Shown here piece after piece: positions 1 to 5,169 of a stretch of 10,951 nucleotides of DNA; the first letter of the stretch is position 1; each line of letters starts with the position of its first letter. The stretch spans positions 1-10,951 of the forward strand of contig CALGXU010000465.1 of assembly GCA_937935205.1 (NCBI GenBank). The letters are read 5' to 3'. A model generated the notes under the pieces. The model did not search any database, had not been told where the DNA came from, and saw only the letters and a list, made by a program, of their open reading frames with translations. The stretch comes from an uncultured Rothia sp. (lineage in GTDB: Bacteria > Actinomycetota > Actinomycetes > Actinomycetales > Micrococcaceae). Position numbers and translations under genes: made by a program.

Positions 1-938
1 CGGATAGCCTCCGTCAAAGCACTCATCTGAGCCACCACGCGCTCATCCTGAATACCCTCAGAAACCCACGCCTCAAAAGCCCAACGGCTATGCGCCAAAC
101 GCAACACAAACGTCAACGCACCCAAAGAATCCGTATGAATAATCAGGCGGCGCGAACCACTATGGAACACCGTATAAGCCGCCAACATCGCAGACAGCTC
201 ACCGGTCATAATATTCACGCCATCATAGTGGGAGTGAAAATAGAAGCCGTCCTCACTCACGCCGGCGATACCCATACGGCCGCCACGCTGATACTTCTTA
301 TTGTGAGTCGAACGGAACGAACAATCCGTGAAAACGCTATAGTCCTGCAGCTGATCCAGCGGTCGAGGAGTCAGCGCCTCCTCCACCATCTCATCCACAG
401 CGGTACGTGCCGCGCAGACCTCAGCCTGCATCCGCTCATACGCGGGCGTGCCAGCAAGCTTCACATGCACTTCACCCAAAGAATGGTTATCGTACGGGTC
501 CAGCACCTTCTCAAAGGCGCGGTACTCCATGATTCCCTTCAACTGGTCGCAATCACGGAAAAGCTGCTTCAAATTCTTACGGTCAGCAGCAATCGTCACC
601 AGGTTCTGACGGTACTGCTCCGGAACCACATCCCACGCCGAGAGCACGGCACGACCCAGCAGGCAAGGATGCACCTCATCGCAGCACTCCATGAGGGAAT
701 GAACGTGAGTGAAAAGCATCGGCTCCTCATTCACCACGGTGCGGGTGCCGTCCTGCTTAGAAATAAAAACCACCGTCGACAACGCCGAATAGCAAAAACC
801 CTGCGCCTTACGATGCTCCTGAGCTACCGCAATCACAGCAACACCCTGATCCGTGTACCCGGCAGGGTACGAGGCGCTATAGTCGGGCGCCTCCCAGGTC
901 AGGGTGCATCGTTTGATATGCGCCGGTGAAAATCCCAT
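1..938 (-). CDS. RNase H-like fold protein with uncharacterised N-terminal region (partial, 3' end outside window)
   Basis: The open frame runs from ATG at 938 to the window edge, giving 312 visible residues and no stop. Residues about 198-280 look like an RNase H fold. They show a first strand ending in Asp (YSVFTDCSF, D205), a following strand pair (RMGIAGVSEDGFYF), a helix starting TGELSAMLAA with E247, and a strand IIHTDS with D270. These match the spacing of the first three acidic metal ligands of RNase HI; the fourth Asp would lie beyond the window. Residues 1-197 resemble nothing I can name: mixed alpha/beta, cysteine-containing (C85, C86, C92, C130), with a helical acidic stretch at about 165-190. 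ATG 938 is preceded by a GGGGGTGA ribosome site; an in-frame ATG at 980 has no good site. Codon use is less biased than in ilvD, suggesting modest expression. It is probably a nucleic-acid-binding or nuclease protein; substrate unknown. The fold call is a motif reading, not an alignment. Confidence 0.72.
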   Translation of the reverse strand, partial: MGFSPAHIKRCTLTWEAPDYSASYPAGYTDQGVAVIAVAQEHRKAQGFCYSALSTVVFISKQDGTRTVVNEEPMLFTHVHSLMECCDEVHPCLLGRAVLSAWDVVPEQYRQNLVTIAADRKNLKQLFRDCDQLKGIMEYRAFEKVLDPYDNHSLGEVHVKLAGTPAYERMQAEVCAARTAVDEMVEEALTPRPLDQLQDYSVFTDCSFRSTHNKKYQRGGRMGIAGVSEDGFYFHSHYDGVNIMTGELSAMLAAYTVFHSGSRRLIIHTDSLGALTFVLRLAHSRWAFEAWVSEGIQDERVVAQMSALTEAI

Positions 939-943
939 GAGTG

Positions 944-976
944 TCACCCCCCATGCGTGCCATACCGCTTCTCCTT
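944..976 (-). promoter_or_regulatory. Two successive Shine-Dalgarno sites before the RNase H-like gene
   Basis: On the minus strand AAGGAG (976-971) sits 7 nt before an ATG at 963, and GGGGGGTGA (952-944) sits 5-6 nt before the ATG at 938. Only the second ATG is in the long RNase H-like frame. The first opens a 28-residue frame that ends at 877 and overlaps the gene start out of frame. I chose 938 as the gene start because of its own strong site. Confidence 0.55.
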
Positions 977-1005
977 CCATTCATGCGGTGTATCTTCCTC
1001 ATTCT

Positions 1006-1035
1006 TTTATAGGTCGAAAAGAAAGGGGCACGCAA
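1006..1035 (-). promoter_or_regulatory. Putative sigma-70-type promoter for the RNase H-like gene
   Basis: On the minus strand TTGCGT (1035-1030) and TATAAA (1011-1006) are separated by 18 bp, in an AT-rich patch that stands out from the surrounding GC-rich DNA. Transcription would start near 999, about 60 nt before the ATG at 938. This is a consensus match by eye only. Confidence 0.45.
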
Positions 1036-1085
1036 ATATAAAACACCTTTTTTTACAGTTAGCGAATGGGTCAGCCGAAAATCCT

Positions 1086-1176
1086 CCCACCCGCCACCAC
1101 ACCACAAAACCCAGCACAGAACACGGCACACAACACAGCGCGAGAAACCCTCGCGCATACCTCCCCGCCGCGGGGG
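1086..1176. other. T-free CA-rich tract with two GC-rich hairpins in the divergent intergenic region
   Basis: Within the 306-bp gap 939-1244, positions 1086-1150 contain no T on the plus strand (65 nt, rich in CA and CCA). The tract runs into a perfect 7-bp hairpin GCGCGAG / CTCGCGC (1138-1156, loop AAACC). A smaller CCCC / GGGG hairpin follows at about 1163-1175. Neither is followed by a T-run, so they do not look like intrinsic terminators. The minus strand of this tract is G/T-rich. A weak -10 for the monooxygenase gene (CATATA, 1199-1204) lies downstream. I see no gene in this gap. Confidence 0.5.
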
Positions 1177-1244
1177 TGAAGGTGTACGGTAAAAGAGTCA
1201 TATACGACGCGGCAACCGCCGCACCACCCCACAAGGAGAGCCCC

Positions 1245-1523
1245 ATGATTGGTGTCTACGCCGGAGTATCCGTCAAGCCCGAGCACGTCGAAGAATTCCT
1301 CAAGACCATCGAACCGCTCGTGACCGCAAGCCGCCAGGACGAAGGCAGCGTCAGCTACGACTTCGGTGCCGTCTCCGACACCGACTTCGCATTCATCGAG
1401 CGTTGGGAATCCCAGGAACTGCTCGAAAAGCACATGGGCACCGAGCACTTCCAGAAGGCTGTCGCCGCATGGGAGCCGCTGCTCTCCTCCGAGCTGGACG
1501 TTCGCATCGTCAACTTCCGCTAA
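1245..1523 (+). CDS. Antibiotic biosynthesis monooxygenase (ABM/YgiN-like) domain protein
   Basis: This 92-residue cytoplasmic protein belongs to the dimeric alpha-beta ABM (ferredoxin-like) fold group. The signs are the overall size, the N-terminal strand MIGVYAGVSVKPEHVEEF, the central EGSVSYDFGAVSDTDFAFIERWES (residues 33-56), and the helix LLEKHMGTEHFQKAVAAWEPLL with the conserved H-x-x-T-x-H-F pattern (H63 to F69). The family includes quinol monooxygenases, LsrG-type isomerases and heme-degrading enzymes, so the reaction cannot be assigned. ATG 1245 is preceded by AAGGAG at 1233-1238 with a 6-nt spacer; the open frame extends further upstream, but no earlier start has such a site. It stands alone, is transcribed away from the RNase H-like gene, and ends 11 nt before a strong hairpin. 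Confidence 0.85.
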   Translation: MIGVYAGVSVKPEHVEEFLKTIEPLVTASRQDEGSVSYDFGAVSDTDFAFIERWESQELLEKHMGTEHFQKAVAAWEPLLSSELDVRIVNFR

Positions 1524-1534
1524 ACCAGTCTTAA

Positions 1535-1582
1535 ACGAAGGTGCCCGGCACACCCCACTCGAGGGGTGCCGGGCACCTTCGT
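1535..1582. terminator. Bidirectional intrinsic terminator hairpin between convergent genes
   Basis: ACGAAGGTGCCCGGCAC pairs perfectly with GTGCCGGGCACCTTCGT, and the stem continues into CCC / GGG past a 2-nt bulge, around a 6-nt loop. It lies between the stops of the monooxygenase gene (1523) and the lipoprotein gene (1612), so it can serve both. The flanking T-tracts are short (TTAAAAAT on one side, TTTAAG on the other), so termination may rely on stem strength. Confidence 0.8.
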
Positions 1583-1611
1583 GTTAAAAATCCTGGAGGC
1601 GAGCGCGGCTA

Positions 1612-2646
1612 CTAGCGGCGCTCTACGCCAACCTCCACCGAATCAAGAGTGAAACCACTCGTCGCGCTCACGCAATGCACCTTACCGGTATTCACCGACT
1701 TGCAGGTGTAACCGTACGCAGTCACCACCTGACCGGCAGGCAACGCAGTAATACCCTCGGTATTCACCGGCTCCGGGGTGGCAGTCTGACCGACCAGGCT
1801 CACCTCAGGAGCCTGACCCTGCACCATGTGCACGCGCTGCTGCGCCTTACCGGAGGCGGCATCCCAACCCTCCAGGGTCACGCCCACCAGCGCCTGGCAG
1901 TCCACACCCGACGGGGTCACCGAGCACGCGACCTTAGAGTCCGGGCTGGTGAAACGCAGCGCCTCAACAGTCTTCGCCGAATCGCCCTGACCGAAAGTGC
2001 CGCCGCCGTAGACTTCAGCGAAAGTCAGCGTACCCGACAGCATGCGGGTCTGCGCCGGAATCAACGCCAGGCGAGGCTTCTCAACGCTACCGCCCTGCGT
2101 GAAGCAGGCACCCGTAATGTAGTCGCGGCCCTGCACCTTCGTGGTGCACTGGTACCACTCAACACTCGCCGAACCGTCCTGGTTCTTGCGGCTGTTGAAG
2201 AGACGCACCGCCTCCTGAGCCTTCGCGCAATCCGAACCGTCATACACGTAAATACCGGCAGAACCACCCAGCAGGCTCGTCACACCGCAGCGGGTGCCCG
2301 CATCAATGGTGTTCGCGGAACCACTCGAGGAGGCGTATGCCGCCTCGTATTCGGCGTCGGTACTCGGCTCATTCGTGGGGGTTGCTACAGCATCAAAAGT
2401 TGCCGGCGCATCCAGACCGGCAGAGATCTGCACAGTATTCGGCTTCCAGGAGCCGTCCGCCGCCGTAAACAGCGCCTTCGCATCAACGGATGCCGAGGAA
2501 GTCGCGACCTTCATCGGAGTGGTTTCAGAATCATCAGCCTGCGGCTGAGCAGAGCAAGAACTCAAAGCGAGCGCACCGATGCAGGCAAGAGCCGTCAGGG
2601 CACGACGAGTAAAGGCACGCTGTGCGCGCGCGGGCAGGGTAACCAT
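1612..2646 (-). CDS. Secreted lipoprotein of unknown function with four cysteine pairs
   Basis: This 344-residue protein begins with basic residues (R7, R10, R14, R15), a hydrophobic run and the lipobox LSSC (C31). It should therefore be lipidated and anchored outside the membrane. After C31 there are exactly eight cysteines, spaced as four near pairs: 120/140, 167/181, 241/250 and 315/325. The last two pairs sit in similar modules: FTSPDSKVACSVTPSGVDC (232-250) and YTCKSVNTGKVHCVSATSGF (313-332). Such C-x8/9-C modules with a following G-F are, from memory, frequent in actinobacterial lipoproteins of unknown role; disulfides are an inference. The start ATG 2646 has GAGGA at 2658-2654. A candidate -10 TATACT lies at 2717-2712. 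It is not part of an operon. No enzyme or binding motif is recognisable. Confidence 0.82.
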   Translation of the reverse strand: MVTLPARAQRAFTRRALTALACIGALALSSCSAQPQADDSETTPMKVATSSASVDAKALFTAADGSWKPNTVQISAGLDAPATFDAVATPTNEPSTDAEYEAAYASSSGSANTIDAGTRCGVTSLLGGSAGIYVYDGSDCAKAQEAVRLFNSRKNQDGSASVEWYQCTTKVQGRDYITGACFTQGGSVEKPRLALIPAQTRMLSGTLTFAEVYGGGTFGQGDSAKTVEALRFTSPDSKVACSVTPSGVDCQALVGVTLEGWDAASGKAQQRVHMVQGQAPEVSLVGQTATPEPVNTEGITALPAGQVVTAYGYTCKSVNTGKVHCVSATSGFTLDSVEVGVERR

Positions 2647-2711
2647 GAATGCGTCCTCGTGAGGGTTGCGAATTGCGTTGTGTTTGAGTGGTTGTGCTGA
2701 GTCGGTGAATA

Positions 2712-2717
2712 AGTATA
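2712..2717 (-). promoter_or_regulatory. Candidate -10 element for the lipoprotein gene
   Basis: On the minus strand TATACT lies in an AT-rich patch about 66 bp before the ATG at 2646. No convincing -35 box is seen 16-18 bp upstream, so this is a half-supported promoter. Confidence 0.35.
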
Positions 2718-2825
2718 AAAATACCTCCTTACACCCTACTGCACCGCAACTGACAAGGCAATACGCCGCACCGGGTATCCCACGACGGCAGACAAAGACA
2801 CGGACAAAGACGCAAGCAAAGAACA

Positions 2826-2861
2826 GCGCCCCGCCCGCAGAAAAACCGCGGAACGGGGCGC
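2826..2861 (-). terminator. Inverted repeat downstream of ilvD, probable terminator
   Basis: GCGCCCCG (2826-2833) pairs with CGGGGCGC (2854-2861), and a 4-bp inner stem CCGC / GCGG (2835-2838 with 2848-2851) stacks inside. It begins about 48 bp past the ilvD stop. On the minus strand it is followed by only a short T-rich stretch (TGTTCTTTG). A small CTCAC / GTGAG stem (2888-2904) sits between it and the stop. No gene is visible in 2647-2908. Confidence 0.55.
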
Positions 2862-2908
2862 CGGCCCATCAGGGCAAATATTAAATTCTCACACGATACG
2901 TGAGGGGC

Positions 2909-4753
2909 TTATGCGTCCTCGGGCAGGATGCGCACGCCGCCCTTATCAGCCGAAGCGGCCAGCATGCCGTACACCTTCAGGGCGTTCGATACCTGACGCT
3001 CACGCGGCTTCGTCGGACGCCACGGTGCAGCGCCCTTCGCCTCGCGGCGAGCCGCAAGCTCCTCATCCGAAACGTTCACACGCAGGATGCGGTTGTTCAC
3101 GTCAATCTCAATCTCGTCACCGGTCTGCACCAGACCGATCGCACCGCCAGCGGCAGCCTCCGGGGAGACGTGACCAATCGAAATACCCGAAGTACCGCCG
3201 GAGAAACGACCGTCAGTAATCAGTGCACACTTCTTACCCAGGCCCAGACCCTTCAGGTAGGAGGTCGGATACAGCATCTCCTGCATGCCGGGGCCGCCCT
3301 TCGGGCCCTCGTACTGGATGACGACAACGTCGCCTTCCTTCACGTTCTTCGACAGGATCTCGTACACAGCCTCGTCCTGCGACTCAACCACGAACGCGCG
3401 ACCCTTGAAGTGGAACAGCTCCTCATCAATACCAGCGGACTTGATGATCGCACCGTTCTGAGCAATGTTGCCGTACAGGACCGCCAGACCGCCATCCTTG
3501 GTGTACGCGTGCTCCACAGCGCGGATGCAACCGTTCTCAGCGTCAGTCTCGTGGGACTCGTACTTGTTCGCGGTGGAGAACGCCTGAGTGGTGCGCACGC
3601 CGCCGGGAGCCGCGAGGAACAGTTCCTTCGCCTTCTCGCTCGCCTTGCCGCCGCGGATATCCCACTCGTCCAGCCACTCGTCCAGCGAATCAGCGTGAAC
3701 AGAATGAACGTTCTTGTGCAGCAGGCCGGCACGGTTCAGCTCACCCAGCAGGGCGGGGATACCACCGGCACGGTGCACGTGCTCAATGTGGTACTTGGTG
3801 GAGTTCGGGGCAACCTTCGCCAGGCAGGGAACCTGACGCGAAATACGGTCAATATCCTTCAGGGTGAAGTCAGCGCCCGCCTCATGAGCAATCGCCAGGG
3901 TGTGCAGCACGGTGTTGGTCGAACCGCCCATCGCCACATCCAGCGCCATAGCGTTCTCGAACGCCTCCTTGGTCGCAATGGAGCGGGGCAGAACCGACTC
4001 GTCATCCTGCTCGTAGTAGCGCTTAGCCAGCTCAACGATGCGGCGGCCAGCATCCAGGAACAGTTCCTTACGAGCAACCTGAGTAGCCAGGGTGGTGCCG
4101 TTACCGGGCAGCGCCAGACCAATCGCCTCATTCAGGCAGTTCATGGAGTTCGCGGTGAACATACCCGCGCACGAACCGCAGGTCGGGCACGCATTCTTCT
4201 CAACCTGAGCAAGCTCAGCGTCGCTGACGCTGTCATCAACAGCCATCACCATGGCGTCAATCAGGTCGAGGCGGTGCTCAACAATACCCTCAATGCCCTC
4301 GCCCGACTCCATGGGGCCACCGGACACAAAGATAGTGGGGATGTTCAGGCGCATAGCCGCCAGAAGCATACCGGGAGTGATCTTGTCACAGTTAGAAATA
4401 CAGACCAGTGCATCAGCACGGTGCGCGTTAACCATGTACTCAACCGAGTCAGCAATCAGATCGCGGGAAGGCAGCGAGTACAACATGCCGTCGTGACCCA
4501 TCGCGATACCGTCGTCAACGGCGATGGTGTTGAATTCCTTAGCAACGCCGCCAGCCTCTCGAATCGCGCCGGCGACCAGCTCACCCATGTTCTTCAGGTG
4601 CACGTGGCCGGGCACGAACTGGGTGAAAGAGTTCGCGATAGCAATAATGGGCTTGCCGAAGTCGTCATCGCCCATGCCGGTAGCACGCCACAGGGCGCGG
4701 GCACCAGCCATGTTACGGCCGTGAGTTGAAGTACGTGAACGCAGTTCTGGCAT
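2909..4753 (-). CDS. ilvD: Dihydroxy-acid dehydratase
   Basis: IlvD dehydrates 2,3-dihydroxy-isovalerate and 2,3-dihydroxy-3-methylvalerate to the 2-keto acids, the common third step of valine, leucine and isoleucine synthesis, in the cytoplasm. From ATG 4753 the protein has 614 residues, close to the 616 of E. coli. The opening MPELRSRTSTHGRNMAGARA is typical of the family. Visible active-site features are D81 in VDDGIAMGH, C122-D-K124 in SNCDKITPG (K124 is the carbamylated lysine of the family), and C195 in CPTCGSCAGMFTANSMNCL. The late blocks YEGPKGGPGMQEMLYPTS and ITDGRFSGGTSG are intact. FVPGHVHL lacks the extra cysteine of the shorter [2Fe-2S] enzymes, so this resembles the E. coli-type [4Fe-4S], oxygen-sensitive class. 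GGAAGG (4766-4761) lies 7 nt before ATG 4753, which rules out the upstream in-frame start at 4804. It is monocistronic, divergent from treC and away from other ilv genes. Confidence 0.97.
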   Translation of the reverse strand: MPELRSRTSTHGRNMAGARALWRATGMGDDDFGKPIIAIANSFTQFVPGHVHLKNMGELVAGAIREAGGVAKEFNTIAVDDGIAMGHDGMLYSLPSRDLIADSVEYMVNAHRADALVCISNCDKITPGMLLAAMRLNIPTIFVSGGPMESGEGIEGIVEHRLDLIDAMVMAVDDSVSDAELAQVEKNACPTCGSCAGMFTANSMNCLNEAIGLALPGNGTTLATQVARKELFLDAGRRIVELAKRYYEQDDESVLPRSIATKEAFENAMALDVAMGGSTNTVLHTLAIAHEAGADFTLKDIDRISRQVPCLAKVAPNSTKYHIEHVHRAGGIPALLGELNRAGLLHKNVHSVHADSLDEWLDEWDIRGGKASEKAKELFLAAPGGVRTTQAFSTANKYESHETDAENGCIRAVEHAYTKDGGLAVLYGNIAQNGAIIKSAGIDEELFHFKGRAFVVESQDEAVYEILSKNVKEGDVVVIQYEGPKGGPGMQEMLYPTSYLKGLGLGKKCALITDGRFSGGTSGISIGHVSPEAAAGGAIGLVQTGDEIEIDVNNRILRVNVSDEELAARREAKGAAPWRPTKPRERQVSNALKVYGMLAASADKGGVRILPEDA

Positions 4754-4784
4754 TGTTTTACCTTCCGTAGTGATGCAAGTACTG

Positions 4785-4790
4785 ATTTTA
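4785..4790 (-). promoter_or_regulatory. Candidate -10 element for ilvD
   Basis: On the minus strand TAAAAT lies about 31 bp before the ilvD ATG at 4753 and just upstream of its ribosome site. The matching -35 (TGAAGA or CTGAAG) is weak. It would give a short leader of about 25 nt. Confidence 0.3.
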
Positions 4791-4920
4791 CGCGCGGCGT
4801 CCAACGCTCTTCAGCTCAGGGTCACTTTGGTTTCATGCATCGAAACGCGCACGAGCCTGCAACCGCCTATCGGTGGGAGGGTTGAGGCCACGGGGATTGT
4901 GCCGGATCTGCGGCAGAATT

Positions 4921-4965
4921 GCCCCCTTCGGGGTAGATGGGGGACATCACCCCATTATGCCCCCT
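4921..4965. repeat. G/C-run inverted repeats in the ilvD-treC divergent region
   Basis: CCCC-TTC-GGGG (a UUCG-type small hairpin, 4922-4933) is followed by ATGGGG (4937-4942) pairing with CCCCAT (4950-4955) around a 7-nt loop. A further CCCCC run (4960-4964) could compete for pairing. On the minus strand CATAAT (4959-4954) inside this block is a possible -10. Function unknown: an operator or a structured leader are both possible. Confidence 0.4.
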
Positions 4966-5065
4966 AATCTGGAATGAGCCCAGGTTGCGGGCGGCGATAT
5001 TCAGTCGGCGAACGCACCGGGAGGCGGTGGGCTGCTGTGTCTGCCGCGTACGGGCCTCGCTGTGC

Positions 5066-5140
5066 ATACGTAGCGGTATACGTAGCAACGGCGCGGTTCG
5101 CATCCAACGCACTGATTTATACACGCTTTGTATACACGCT
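5066..5140 (+). promoter_or_regulatory. treC promoter/operator region with two pairs of direct repeats
   Basis: ATACGTAGC occurs at 5066-5074 and 5078-5086 (12-bp period). TATACACGCT occurs at 5118-5127 and 5131-5140 (13-bp period). The last copy contains the perfect palindrome TGTATACA (5129-5136), preceded by CTT, the same 11-bp string found before the transporter operon. TATACA at 5118-5123 could be the -10 hexamer; TTCGCA at 5097-5102 is a poor, short-spaced -35. The spacings near one helical turn fit a protein binding on one face of the DNA. Confidence 0.5.
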
Positions 5141-5169
5141 GAACCCTGCTTACATTTCAGAAGGTTTCT

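Noticed and set aside
90..929. Long open frame on the plus strand opposite the RNase H-like gene
   Set aside because: Its protein is Arg/His/Gln-rich with no domain, while the opposite frame has catalytic motifs and a ribosome site. Antisense shadow of GC-biased codons.
1071..1553. Minus-strand frame covering the monooxygenase gene
   Set aside because: It is antisense to a compact ABM-fold protein with a good ribosome site and would cross the terminator hairpin.
2900..4729. 609-residue open frame antisense to ilvD, and similar long frames antisense to the lipoprotein (1675-2700) and treC (5872-6864)
   Set aside because: The opposite strand encodes a clearly recognisable or signal-peptide-bearing protein in each case, and the antisense proteins are low-complexity His/Arg/Leu/Val mixes.
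4754..4804. Upstream in-frame start for ilvD adding 17 residues
   Set aside because: MPELRSRTSTHGRNMAGARA is the conserved family N-terminus, and GGAAGG is correctly placed for ATG 4753.
4800..4960. Possible branched-chain amino acid attenuator (leader peptide) before ilvD
   Set aside because: Short frames here are not enriched in Ile, Leu or Val codons, and no terminator/antiterminator pair with a T-run precedes ilvD.
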